A DNA stretch of 64,000 nucleotides from Liolophura sinensis (Eukaryota > Mollusca > Polyplacophora > Chitonida > Chitonidae). The notes below the pieces were generated by a model, which was given only the letters and a program-made list of their open reading frames with translations, did not search any database and had not been told where the DNA came from. This document shows positions 38,101 through 53,100 of this stretch, piece after piece. The stretch spans positions 5,264,373 to 5,328,372 of the forward strand of contig NC_088306.1 in the NCBI RefSeq assembly GCF_032854445.1, given 5' to 3'. Numbering within the stretch: the stretch's first letter is position 1; the number at the start of each line of letters is the position of its first letter. Made by a program: the position numbers and the translations under genes.

Positions 38101-40609
38101 ATTTTAGCTTGCTCCTCATTACCATGGTTCAAAAAAAAAAAACAAGACTACGATCAAACAGGGCGTGGCTCATTGGTACACAACTTGGTTTCTTATCCGC
38201 TGCAGCTTGGGCTCCTATCCGCTGCAGCTTGGGCTCCTATCCGCTGCAGCTTGGGCTCCTATCCGCTGCAGCTTGGGCTCCTATCCGCTGCAGCTTGGGC
38301 TCCTATCCGCTGCAGTCTGGGCTCCTATACGCTGTAGCTTGGGCTCCTATCCGCTGCCGCTTGGACTCCTATCCGCTACAGCTTGGACTCCTATCCGCTG
38401 CAGCTTGGGCTCCTATCCGCTGCAGCTTGGGCTCCTATCCGCTGCATCTTGGGCTCCTATCCGCTGCCGCTTGGACTCCTATCCGCTACAGCTTGGACTC
38501 CTATCCGCTGCAGTCTGGGCTCCTATACGCTGTAGCTTGGGCTCCTATCCGCTGCAGCTTGGACTCCTATCCGCTGCAGCTTGGGCTCCCATCCGCTGCA
38601 TCTTGGACTCCTATCCGCTGCAGCTTGGGCTCCTATCCGCTACAGCTTGGGCTTCTATCCTCTTCAACTTGGGCCGCTGTCCACTAGATCATTCTGTTCT
38701 CCCAATATTGTTTCTGAGACCCTCAGCAGTTGATTTCACTCAGGAGAAATTTTGAAGACGTACCAATACTGTATGCAAACTTGTATAACATCTGTCTCAT
38801 GCAGCAGCTTACCTTATACGAGAAGAGCCAGCCTTACCTGTCTCACAGGTCCTGTTATCTTCCGACAGGCGGTATCCAAATGCGCAGGCGCAGGAAAAAT
38901 TTGAAAAGTTTGGTAGGCAGAGATGGTGACAGCCGCCGTTGTCATGACTACAGGCATCTAAAATAAGACAAATCATACAGGATTGTTTTTTTTTATCAGC
39001 CTGTTAGGAACAGACACACAGCCAAATTTGTTTTATTGTGAGTTACAAGAGACAGGATATCAGCAGTTTTACAATACCTCATTCAACATACAAATGTAAA
39101 CAATACGACTGTCAACTGTAAACACTGTATTGTGAGTTCAAGACCGGTGAGTTCAAGCTCTGTGAGTTCAAGCACAGCTCATGCTGGCTTCCTCTTCGGT
39201 CGTACCTAGGAGCCTCTCCCGTCTTACAAGAAACCTGTGCGCATGGTCGTGGGTTTTCCCCGGTTCTACACGGTTTCCATTCAACAAAATGCTGGCCGCT
39301 GGTCGTTTAAGTGAAATATTCTTGAGTACGGCATAAAACACTTTCAAAGAAATGAATCAAAAAATCAAAACGGCTGGTTGTATGATATTATGCCGTGTAA
39401 TTTTGCTATAACATTGCAAAGGTTTAATCTTCCATCTCTCTTGGATGAAAAGGCTGGAAACCTTTTTATTTCACTAGAAACGTCATAATTGAAAGGTTTT
39501 TTTACCCAAATACAGACATCCGCTCAAGTGGAATCTCACGTGATACTAGAGATTTCGTTCACTTTCCAGGGCGCTAAAGCCACAGGCTTGAGCATTGATG
39601 AAGCCTAAATGTGACAAAGTATAACATATATTTGAATACCCCGCCTTCTTCAATCAAATGTTTTTTTCATGATATCAGTTTCCATTCAGCTGAGAACCAT
39701 TTAAAACTTTACAACCTTTAAAAAATGTCGGTAGATTCGTCTAAGGTAACCTTCTTGAAATGATGCTCAACAAACAGTTGATTGTCTCCCTTGTTATGAG
39801 CTGTCTTCAGGATATAACATGTCGTTCTTGCAGGCATGCTCTTTTTGGTGAAGTCCTTAATAATCTATGTTTCCCAAAAATCGATCTGCGCAAATCCAAT
39901 AGAACTTTTGTTTTTATTTTACATAGCCTAGATAACTACGTTTCAGACAATATCAGCCTCGTCTGTGCAAGTGTTACAAAAATCAGTAATGAAGTTCCTA
40001 GAATTTATAACTTTTTCAGTATAGAATAATGTTAACTCTATAAACTGTAAGGCATGAGGCCAAGATTTACTGAAAGGAATGACTTGAGATATCCATGGTA
40101 AATACAAAAATAGGATTGGATTAACGGATACGGGTAGTGGGGGGGGGGGATGGTGAGACCAAGAATCTTCGGTATAGCCTCTGCAATTGTGTCCTTATTC
40201 AAAATCAGTAAAGTTTCTTACTTTGGAACAACGGTTGAATAGAGACATGGTGAAAATGAACACCATATACCAATCCGTCTTCAGCAAAATGTCCCACATA
40301 GTGTCCAGTTTTCGTATTCACAGCATGTAGACCACGGCTGGTATAATGCCAGTCAGAATACACCAAATAGTCCTGAAGGAACAGAATCAATAAAATAAAT
40401 GCCGTATGAAGGGGAAATAAATGTAAATACATTGTGAAGTAGAAAGAACAAATAATAAATCGCTCCGGTCGAAAATGGAAAGGTCTGGCTGCATCTTGCC
40501 GATGGTTATGGGTTTCCCCCGGGATCTGCCTGGTTTCCTCCCACCATAATGCTGGCCGCCGTCTAAAATATTCTTGAGTACAGCTTAAAGCACCAATCAA
40601 ATGAAATAT

Positions 40610-40672
<63 letters not shown>

Positions 40673-43600
40673 TTTGATTGATGTTTTACGCGGTACTCGA
40701 GAATATTTCACCTTATACGACGTCCGCCAGCTTTATGGTGATATGAAGTTGGAATAAATACTGTGCAAAGTAGGAAGATATTCTGTATGAAGTTGGAATA
40801 ATTACTGTGCGGAGTAGGACGATATTCTGTATGAAGTTGGAATAAATACTGTGCTAAGTAGGAAGATATCCTGTATGAAGTTGGAATAACTACTGTGCGA
40901 AGTAGGAAGATATTCTGTATGAAGTTGGAATAAATACTGTGCAAAGTAGGACGATATCCTGTATGAAGTTGGAATAAATACTGTGCTAAGTAGGAAGATA
41001 TTCTGTATGATGTTGGAATAAATACTGTGCTAAGTAGGACGATATCCTGTATGAAGTTGGAATAAATACTGTGCGAAGTAGGAAGATATTCTGTATGAAG
41101 TTGGAATAAATACTGTGCAAAGTATGACGATATCCTGTATAAAGTTGGAATAATTACTGTGCGAAGTAGGAAGATATTCTGTATGAAGTTGGAATAAATA
41201 CTGTGCGAAGTAGGACGATATTCTGTATGAAGTTGGAATAATTACTGTGCAAAGTAGGACGATATCCTGTATGAAGTTGGAATAAATACTGTGCGAAGTA
41301 GGAAGATATTCTGTATGAAGTTGGAATAATTACTGTGCAAAGTAGGAAGATATTCTGTATGAAGTTGGAATAAATACTGTGCAAAGTATGACGATATCCT
41401 GTATGAAGTTGGAATAAATACTGTGCGAAGTAGGACGATATTCTGTATGAAGTTGGAATAAATACTGTGCAAAGTAGGAAGATATTCTGTATGAAGTTGG
41501 AATAAATACTGTGTGAAGTAGGACGATATTCTGAATGAAGTTGGAATAATTACTGTGCGGAGTAGGACGATATTCTCTATGAAGTTGGAATAAATACTGT
41601 GCAAAGTAGGACGATATTCTGTATAAAGTTGGAATAATTACTGTGCGAAGTAGGACGATATTCTGTATGAAGTTGGAATAATTACTGTGCAAAGTAGGAA
41701 GATATTCTGTATGAAGTTGGAATAATTACTGTGCAAAGTAGGAAGATATTCTGTATGAAGTTGGAATAATTACTGTGCAAAGTAGGAAGATATTCTGTAT
41801 GAAGTTGGAATAAGTACTTTGCAAAGTAGGAAGATATTCTGTATGAAGTTGGAATAAGTACTTTGCAAAGTAGGAAGATATTCTGTATGAAGTTGGAATA
41901 ATTACTGTGCAAAGTAGGAAGATATTCTGTATAAAGTTTGAATAATTACTGTGCGAAGTAGGAAGATATTCTGTATGAAGTTGGAATAAGTACTTTGCAA
42001 AGTAGGAAGATATTCTCTATGAAGTTGGAATAATTACTGTGCAAAGTAGGACGATATTCTGTATAAAGTTGGAATAATTACTGTGCGAAGTAGGACGATA
42101 TTCTGTATAAAGTTGGAATAATTACTGTGCGAAGTAGGAAGATATTCTCTATGAAGTTGGAATAATTACTGTGCAAAGTAGGACGATATTCTGTATAAAG
42201 TTGGAATAATTACTGTGCGAAGTAGGACGATATTCTGTATAAAGTTGGAATAATTACTGTGCGAAGTAGGACGATATTCTGTATGACGTTGGAATAATTA
42301 CTGTGCAAAGTAGGACGATATTCTGCATGAAGTTGGAATAAATACTGTGTAAAGTAGGAAGATATTCTGTATGAAGTTGGAATAAATACTGTGCTAAGTC
42401 GGACGATATTCTGTATGAAGTTGGAATAAATACATTGTGAAGTAAAATAAATACTGTGTGTAGCAGGAAGAGTTCAATGTTGTTTGAAGTAAGAATAAAT
42501 ACTGTGTGAAGCAGAAATAAATAGAGCGTGGAGTAGATAAAAATACTGTGTGAAGCAGAAATAAATACTGCGTGAAGCAGAAATAAATATTTTGTGAGGT
42601 AAGAAAAAATACTATGTGAAGTGAGAATAAATACTATGTGCAGTAAGAATTAATACTATGTGAAGTTGAAATATATACTGCTGTCTAAAGTACAAACAAT
42701 TACTACGAGGTATGTAGCGAAGGAAGAAATGCTGTGTGAAGTAGAAATAAATACTGGTTGAAGTAGAAATAAATACTGTGTGAAGTAGGAAGAAATGATT
42801 TGTGAAGTAGAAATAAATATTGTGTGAGTCGAAAATAAATGAGAAGGTTGAATAAAATTAAACCTGTGTGAATTGAAAATCAAAATTCTGAATGAGAAAT
42901 AAAGACAACGTAAATTTGGAATTAAAAGTATGTGAAGTCGATAAAGATACCGTATATATAGGTAAGTGGGGATCAGCGATTTGCAGAGAAATTAAAGACC
43001 ATAATCAAGCCACAATAAATGAACAAGACATTAAATGTACATGTGTAATGCGCAATGAATAAGAAGCCTCTGCGAGTTCAAGTCCAGGTCATGCTGGCTT
43101 CCTCTACGGCCGTGCGGGAGTACAACCTGAGGAGAGTCGTAGGTTTCTGCCGAGCTTGGCTAGGTTTCCTCTCACCACAATGCTGACCGCCGTCGTGTAA
43201 ATGAAATGTTCTTGAGTACGGCGTAAAAAAACAATCAAATAAATAAGTGAATAAAATAATAACCATTATATGATAATGACAACAGCAGCGTGTTAAACAA
43301 GTGCATGTATCTGTCGACAACAAGAAAGACTCGTACCTTGACGACGGCTATGGATTTGATGATTGAATCCACCCTACTGTAGATGACCCTGCGATCAGAG
43401 CCGTCCAGATTTGAGGACACTATCCGACCAAAAGCCTCGTCTGACCAGTACAACCTGGTAACAATGCGAAGTGAACAGTTAACTATGCAATGCCAAAGAT
43501 GTAACAAAGACTTGTAGTAATGTAGTAATGGTTTACTACAAGCTGCCAGTAAGGACAAGAGTTCAATGCCCAACACTAGCATTGCACAGTTAACAGTACC

Positions 43601-44025
43601 GTAAGATAAAACTGAAAATATGTATGCACGATTCTTTTTACTAAAATAAAAGTCGTCTGTCGTGTTGCATATACAGTCTGTAGTACAAAATGTTCAAAAA
43701 TATAGCGTCAGTTACGCATGTCTTGGCGTCAAAGCAGACATAAGTATAGCAACAGTCAGCCAAAATGGACGTTCCAGGTCAATTCCCCCAAACGACGCTC
43801 AACACAAACCATCAAAGATCTAAGAAAGTGTATATAACATTTATGAAACTTTGAGATTTTTATGAAAGTCTGGCGAGTGTTAGATTTCATATATCGATAA
43901 CAATAATGTCAAACCAATCTGAGAGCGACGCGTTTGACACAGTAGTTGAGAAGTTCAAGGCGTGGAGAAACCTTATAGGTTACACGAGCGCACTGGTAGT
44001 AAATTTTTCGGCATTAACCCCGCAA

Positions 44026-44110
<85 letters not shown>

Positions 44111-47100
44111 CAACAGTATAACAACAGTGCATCAATAAGCGATAATGTTTGTGTGGAAATATTATCCAATCAGTGCCCCTTCACTCTTCAGTTCGAAAGA
44201 AAATCTTGAGCCTAATTAGACCAAATTGCGCATGTGTAACCATCACACCATACCTTTCCTGGCGAATGTCTAGTACCAGTCCAGTTGGCCGCATCATGCC
44301 GTCAGACACGATGACATCACGAAATGACCCGTCCAGATAACAGCTCTCCATGACTGGCATAGAATTGATCCAAAATAACTTCCTGAAATTATAATTAATG
44401 ACATCTTTTGATACCACCCAATAGGGAAAGGTATAGCGCATTCACAAATAAAATCTTATAATATCTTTATTATTTTCTTTAAAGAAAAACATGAAAAGGT
44501 GCATGTACATTGTACTTTAAAATGAAAAGTATGGTTTTAGAGAAAAAAAAGAAAAGTATGCCACTTCATGAGAAAAAATATTCATTTCAAGGTACATTTT
44601 ACTTTCTTAATATCTACTTTATTTTCTGTATATCAAATGTTGGGAATGTTTGGAAATGACGTCATCGATGAGCATATACTGGGAACACGGGATCAGCTTT
44701 TACAGCCCAAGAAGAAGGCTGAAAAGTTTTGGAGTAGTTTTCTTTAGCCCATATCCTAAACTAACTAACTAAGAAATATAATCTAAGTGTTTCTTGTAGT
44801 CTTTAAAGAAAGGAAAAGAAAACTCGCAGATCAGTTAACCTGGAAATGAAAGCCCATTGCAGTTAGTCGCTATAGCAATAATTATAATTATTGCCAGTTT
44901 AGTCTAGAAACCACAAGGTTCCAAAGGAATATAGTATCAGAAAAGATACTAGTAAACCGTTAAACTTAACACAAAGTCATTTGGCTGGGTGATGCTAGAA
45001 TGTATTCTGTTATTGCAGCAGATTACCCCGGTAAATACAGCACAAATATACCAGTAATCATAAAGTTGTATTAGACTAACGCGATACTACTATGAATATG
45101 GTACAATATTATGTTATAATAACAGAATATATTCTTACATCATTCAGACAACAGATTTTCCTCTTCAAAATTAATAGACTTTATTTACTGAGCGATGAAA
45201 AACAAGAAAAACCTGTAATTCTCTCGGAGTAGCCATAATCTGCGGACCCACTGAGTAGGCAGAATTCCGATGGAAATTTTTCGACACAGATTTAGTTGTG
45301 AGTGTAGCGCCATCTTGTAGCTAACAATTGTATTATTAAGTATATATCCGGTATATAAACTTCCTCTCTGTTTTAAATGTATAAATACAATGGACTGATT
45401 AAGTAGTATATAATGCACTCTGTGCATCAGCTATAGTTTTATAAAACCCTGTATCTTATACCCCTTTCACACGGTAAAAAATTTAAACCGGATCAAATAG
45501 GAACTGGTTTAAATCGAAGCCAGTTGTAAAAATGCGTGCGTTCACACGAAAAGTTTAGTCAAGCCGCCTTTAAGCCAGTTCAAGCATTTGTCCTTTCACA
45601 CGGCCACTTTCAAGTCGATTTAGTACTTGCAACGCCATCCTATCCTCCACGTATCCGGGACATTTAACCCACTTACCGTTCACACGGCACACGTAAACTG
45701 GGACTCAAGTCCTGAAACTGGCTTATAGCCACGTCGCCTGCAGCGGCAAATGAAATGACCCCACTTTGCATTCGCACGGGTGAAGTCAAACTATCTCAAA
45801 GTCACTTCCTGGTTTAAACCAGCTTAACTTTGCCTATGTGAACGGGCTATAAGCTATGATGGAACTGTAACTGTCTGGAGTTCTGCATGTACTTTATAGT
45901 ATAGTTATACTCAGCACCGAATACCATAATTTTATCACATTGAATAGGTCTGTCGCTATCTCTGTACCCACAATAAACTAAATGAGGCTGTTAAGTCACA
46001 TTTCTCATCTACATTCCTTATCTTGGTTAGGCCTACATGTACACGTATACCTTCTTAGATTCATATTCTTGAGTACGGCGTAAAACACCGATCAAATAAA
46101 TAAATAAATCTTAGATTCATGTAGCCTAAACTCTATCAGAGGTGTATCGGATGGTCGTGGGTTTCACCCGGTTTCTGCCCGGTTTCCTACCACTATAATG
46201 CTGGCCGCCGTAGTGTAAGTGAAAGAGGTCCACTAAATAGAAGTATGCAGCTTCCCTTTGCTAGTCACCACCCAACAGCACATATATGACGTCATCTGTT
46301 GAAGCTCGCGCCACCTGGTGGAGAAATATGCCAACCTCTTGGCTGGAAATTGTGAACTGAATCATGGGAAATCTAATTGTAAACGGCTGCTACAAGAACT
46401 GGCCACACCTTGAAACCGAAACTCCGCATTTAAAGACTATGATTTCAGTAACCATTGTTAGTGTGTAGTTACAACCCCATTGACTATTTTTATATTTCCA
46501 AGCAACTCTAAAACAATTACTATCAAAGAAAATGTTGTCCTTTTACAAAAATCTCCGTTGTCGTGATTTTTTAAAGTCTATTTCAACACTGCCGCGTTTG
46601 GGTCCCACCATGCATCAGCCGTTTTTCAAACGTTAGCTGCGCAATAGAGAGAGAAAAAAATACATGGCTGCACAGATACGTCACATAATGTTAGAGATGG
46701 AAGAAAAATGTAAAGTCCTGTGGAGACTAGCGATATAGAACTTGCATACCTCTAGGTAATGGACTTCTGGCAAGGTATATTTGTCTTCTTGTGCAGAACA
46801 CCGTTGTAATTTATCATATAAATACAGACTTATGCCCTATTATATCGCACACAATATTCCCTAGTGTACTCCTAAATCGTTTAGGACATTCAAATGGTCG
46901 CCTTCGAATAAATCAAATATTCAGCACGGTGTAAAACAAATCATTAAATCAATCAATCAGTCGATTATGTCTATCTTACCTCCTGCCGGGGTGAATAGCC
47001 AGGTACTTTGGAGTCACGGCTTCCTTGTGAATAAAGTACTGGGTATACCGTCCGTCTTGTGTGGACACCATTATGGCTTCCTTACTGCTGTCCGTCCAGT

Positions 47101-50100
47101 ACAGGTTCTCCGCTACCCAATCAACAGCCAGCGCTGACAACGCCATACACTGATTACATTGTTTATTTTTTACAAACCGTATGTTTTACATATACAAACA
47201 GATAAAAAAAAGGTAATTTTCTGTGCTTTCAGCACCGGGTTTATGCTTAGAAGACAATGGCTGCTGGTTTCGTCTCATTTGCAAACACTAAATATGGTAG
47301 CATTCTTTATGCCAAAATATTATGATATTCAGCTGATGTTAATACTTAACATAAAGTGGCCAACGGGCGGCCCCTGCTTAGGATGCGATAAGATGGTAAA
47401 TGGGTGGTTTTCAGTTTAAGACACGACGATCAATGCGTGTTTTGTTCCCCTGGGGCAGATTATTTAGTTCTCTGTTTAAAACACAGTGGTTACTGAGTGA
47501 TTTTCAGTTCAGAACGCTATGATCAATGCGTGCTTTTTTTTTCCTTTGGACAGGTTTGTCACTTGTTTTTTGTTTAGGTCGCCACAGTTAATGGATGGCT
47601 TTCACGGTTAGGGCACAATGCGTGTTATTTTCCTGGGACACGTTAGTTAATGGGCGTCCTCTGCTTAGGATGTTTTATTGATGTTTGACGTTGTGGTTAT
47701 TGGGCGATTTTCACGTTAGGACACGACGATCAGTGCGTGTGTGTGTGTGTTTTTTTTTTTTTTGGGGGGGGGGGGGCACGTTAGTCCGCGGACGTTCTCT
47801 GCTGAGGACCTGATGGCTAATGGGTGGATTTCATTTTAGCATGCGATGGTCAGTGCGTGTTTTTTTTCTTTGGACATGTTTGTCAGTGGACGTTCTCCGC
47901 TAAGGACGCCATGGTTAATGGTTTTTTTTTAAGTCTGCTCCGGACACTATCATCAATACGTGTTTTGTTTTTCTTGGAACACTTTGGTCAGTCAGTAGGG
48001 AATTAGACAAAGGCGGCTGATAGGTCTTATCCGTTTGTAACACAATAGTTAATGATTTTGTTGTGTCATGATGACACAGAGGGGTGTTGTCGGCTTTTTA
48101 CAAGACCACTACTTTGGTTCGTCAGCTCCGGATACGGTGACTGATGGTGTTAACACTCGCCCCACAATCCTGATTGGTGCCAGAAGCTAATAATAATACT
48201 CACATTCAACACGTCCTAGAGTCAATAAAATCTGTCTGACTTTGGATTCCTGATGCAGTCCCACCCTCAAAATGGCCTAAAGATGAACATAATTTATAGC
48301 GTCATGTTTTCATTCAAAAACACCTTTAATTTAATTTAATCAATTTTCCAGATTGCAAACTTTATCCCTGCTGACACACATTTATATGTTACATTTGTCC
48401 TCCTGTCTTCCTAATCAAATCATAACAGGCTTTTAAAATGGTATTTGTTCCTGTCTCACTTGGCGCTTAGCACTGTGAGGCTAGAGCAGGGAAACAGAAC
48501 TGGTTGGGCCGGAGTCAGTACAATGTGACTGGGTGAGGTGTCACTTGGTGATATTCAGTGACGGTATGGACTGGTCCTACATGCCACAGGCAGACACATA
48601 TGTACACACACCTAATGATTCCTCGTCGACATACAAATTAAAAAAGTCCGACGTAAAAACCTAAGCATACATATATACGGTACGCACTTTAGTCTCCTTC
48701 GTCAGTTATCTGAAAGTCGTTTTTTCAAACACCCATAAACCTGGCCGCCGTCATTTAAGTGGAATATTCTGGAGCACAACGTTTAATACAAATGAAATAA
48801 GCAATTAAAAGACACTAGCTTTAACACGTTAGTTCATGCATGAGCAATGTACGAGTGTTGTTATACTCACATTATATTTCCTCTCTGAACAAAAAAGTTT
48901 CCCGGTGTTGACGTTAGAGGCTATTACATAAGGGAGATAATTTTTAGCGTAAATGATGTGTGTAGGCGTAGCAGGTCTATCCAGATCTGCAAAATTTTCA
49001 GGTATAGCGTAAATGCCGAATCGTTTGGTATACATCACAGAAGGTTCAAATGTCGACATGTTTAAGTCATCGCCTGAAATATAAAATTTAACGAGCATTA
49101 GGATTACTATCAATCTTAAAATGAAGATGTTCAAATACGAGAAAATATGCAGTCCTAATTTAGATTAAATCTAGAAGGAAATATAAGTAGCTATAGGCTT
49201 AACAGACAAATGGAAAAAATAATATTATAATTTGCAACAGACTTTAGCTTGCAGACAGTTAAAGTTACCGGTTCACTCTGCACATGGAAAATAATTCGGA
49301 CATGCGATCTCATTTGTCTAGCATTTGTGGTCGTATTTGCAGAATTAGCCAAGACCTAACTTCTCAAAAGTTCCTTACTCTCACCAGGTTAAATATGTTC
49401 TTCAGTTTTTACATATTTTGCTTACACTTAGAATTGTCCCAGAAGTTGCCAGATCTCTTTGCAGTCTGTCCACAAACACACTCCGATTTGCCATTGCCTG
49501 CGTTCACACAAGGTCCGCGACATGTGTGGTTACCACAGATTTCTACAACAAACATGCTCAGAATTATTCCCTTTGCCCACACAAGGTCCACGACATCTGT
49601 TGTTCCCACAGTCGTTCTTTTTAAACTGTTTGTGTGTAGCATTTCATCCTGGTCTGGTGTTGGATTTATATGTATCCGTTGACCACATCGGAAGTAACAT
49701 TCAGATTAAGCCATATTAGTTATGTATTGACTGTTCTTTTCGACTGTACTTTCTTCCCCAACACAATACTGTACTAACCTCTTAGCGATTCTTGTTTGTC
49801 ACCATTTAGCGTGATAAGGTTACAGGGTTTGTTAGACAACGCCAGCCTCTTCCTGACGGTTCCCGAGCGTAAATCGGTGACGTAGATAGCCTGCCGTCGT
49901 TGATCAGTGACGTATGCATGATGCTGCGAATTACAAAAATCTAAATGAGAGGAAATTGCCTTTCAGTTAGCAACACATTTAGTTTACTCCTTCGGAAGCC
50001 AATGGGCAGAGCGTTTCGAAGTCGGGAGACCTGGTAAAATAGAATATTTCTAATATAATATATATTAATATATATATTAATATAATATATATTTATATTT

Positions 50101-53100
50101 CTAATATAAATAGAATATATCAAGAATATTTCACTTATACGACGGCGGCCAGCATTATGGTGGGTGGAAACCGGGCACAGCCCGGGGGAAACCCACGACC
50201 ATCCGCACGTTGCTTGCAGACCTTCCCACTTACGGCCGGAGAGGAAGCCAGCATGAGCTGGACTTGAACTCACAGCGACCGCATTGGTGAGAGGCTCTTG
50301 GGTCATTACGCTGCGCTAGCGCGCTAACCGACTGAGCCACGGAGGCCCCGTTAGTATGATGTGACTGGATAGGATGTCGTGTCTGGTGTCCTCGGCATGA
50401 TACTTTAGTGGCGACAGCACATTGTGGCATGGACTCGCCCTGCCCAAAGAAGACACTGCAGCATGTATGTATACACACGTAATACTGTCACCCAAAACGC
50501 AATAACAAGTCACCACCAAATAGCAGGCTACCTGGTACACAGCGAGGCCGCCGAAGACAGCCCTCTCTATCCGAAGCAGTCGCTTCCTGTGGTAACCATG
50601 GAGATCGCACGAGGACAGCCAGCCACTTCCACTGTCTATCCAATAAAGCCTGTTATAAAAATAAAGAAATTAATACACACATTTGATTAACAGTAAACTA
50701 GAAACGCCCAGAAAATTATGCAGTTGTCATCTACAACATATTTTATAGAGCATACAGCCTCTGATCGTTAAATGGGTATTCAGGGTGTAAAATTTAGATA
50801 ATCGCCTTTAGATTTGTACGTTCGAATTCTGTTTCCGATCAACAGTGAGGGCGGTCTGTAAGTCGAAGATATTTGAAAGACAATCACGCTGAGTAATAAG
50901 TGTAGTGTTGGATAAACAGGCAAGTGCCGCACATAACAATTTATTTATTTATTTATTTTTTTTTAAATTGGTGTATTGGGCCATACTCAAGAATATGTCA
51001 CATACAACGGCGGCCACCATTGTGGTGGGAGGAAACCCTGCAGGGCCCTGGGGAAACCCACGGCCATCCGCAGTTTGCTGGAAGACCTTCCAACCGGAGA
51101 GGAAGCCTGGAAGATCTAGAGTTGAATTCACAGCAAAAGCATTGGTAAGAGGATCCTGGGTCACTGTTCTGCACTGATGCGCTAATCACGGAGGCCCCAC
51201 ACATAACAATTAGTGAGTGAGGGCTTCTTGTTTAACGTCGTACTTAACAATTATGACGATTCAGTCATATGATGACGAAGAAATCCTTAGAGTGCATATA
51301 ACATGCATCCTTATTGCAGGACGGATTTCCACCACTCTTTTATCTAATGCTGTTTCACTGAGACGACTTACCGAAGGCAAGTAAGCCGTCTTGCTCGAGG
51401 CATTATACTGATACGGGTCAACCAGTCGTTGCACTATTCCCTTCACACTGAACGACAATCGAGGAAGTTACAACTTCTTCTTTTAAGGTTTCAGGTGTAA
51501 CTCGACCCAGGATTGACCCTGGATCTACCGCGAAGCGGACGCTATACCAACTCATAACAATTCGTAAATTACTCCTCATCAAGCTCAGTTTCTATTCATC
51601 TCCACTGCATGAAATTCCAAGTTTAACTAGGACTGCATGCAGTGATGCGGCTTCCAAGCGGCCTGGTCACAGCTTTTATCTTCCAGTTTTTAAAACCTTC
51701 CACTTTCTCCACCACAGACTGTTCAAGTCTATAAGTTCTATGCTCTCCTGCAAAGACCCCAGGTTTGTCTAATACGGCCAAAATATTAGACGATGAACTC
51801 TTCGAGTGAATTGCATGTACCTCGCGGAAACCATATTTCGTATTTTCAACGAAAACAAAACTATTTCAGCAATACCCGGATTCATGATCTCCGACAAATG
51901 AATCATAGTGCCGATATTTACATCAGAAGTGAATTCGGTAAGAATTGTAAGGGATAGACTGGATTTGAACCCCTGACTGCTAGGGCTGGTAGCTTGGTGC
52001 CTAATAATTTCATGTTAATTTAAGAAAAAAAAGGAACACAGATCGGCACGATTCAACTCAAATAGCAGTGCAAGGCCACCTGAATAGAGACTGTTCCTTT
52101 GATATACTGCTCTTGTCGCCAGATTGAATTAGAATTCACTCCCTGTGGCCAGCATTCTGCAGTGAACAGGTTTCATGCAATATTCCTGACGCTCCCGTGT
52201 TGTTTGAATGGGAGGTCTTGTCAATATTTGTATGTATGTACGCTGAGGGGTTTTACGTCATACTTCATACTGTTGATTTTTTTTTTTTTTTTTGCCATAA
52301 AGTTATACCAAGTACAAAAGCAGTTCTTACAGATTTGTAATCCGGACGTCAAGGAGTACTAGACAGTGTGTGTATTTAATCATTTTGAGCAGTTTTTAAA
52401 CTCGACCCACTTTTAAAGCTAATTTCACCGGTCAGTTACAGCATAATTTCCATACCAAAGAAAATTGTTTGTAGAATATAGGTATGGCGATCCACTTTAA
52501 ACGTTCAAGTGAAGTTTCATCCAAAGGTCATTAGCCGATTTACCGAAAAAGATCGTTTAAGTTTATAAATAAAATTCAAAATGGCTGCTAAATCACGTGA
52601 CTGGCCAAGCATCACATAACCGTCAAAAGCTGCTTCATATGTTGGCTATTAAAAATGCCAAGTTTGGTTTTTCTGCCTTTTTTGGGTTTGGACATATTGC
52701 AGTTTTACTAGCTGACCAGGAATAAAAATAACATATTTTAAACGCATTTTAATGGCAAAACTATCCGAGGTAGCTGTGCAGTCCTACGGTCAAAAATGAA
52801 GATCTGTGAATGATCTATCTACTGACCAATTCTCAGCTTCATGGCTATTACGGTGTCCGGTCATTTGAAAAATGACACTGAAATGAGGTATAATTGTAAT
52901 TTAAAGAAAAACTATATATCGTAGGGGGAAAAACAAAACCCACGGTTGTATTCAGCAGGCCATACTACATCTAATTGCTATCTTGTATTTTCAAAATTCA
53001 TCCACAGGTCATCACGTGACTTAAACGACAGATGTATCTATTGTTACATTGTTGCCTGTTTTTGACACCACTCACTCTCTTACTGTATATATTTTGACTT

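Noticed and set aside
38109-38755. Two long plus-strand open frames of about 190 codons
   Set aside because: Produced by a 22-bp repeat lacking stop codons in several frames, and intronic to the minus-strand gene.
40708-41912. Several minus-strand frames of 76-120 codons
   Set aside because: Artefacts of the 44-bp minisatellite. The peptides only restate the repeat period.
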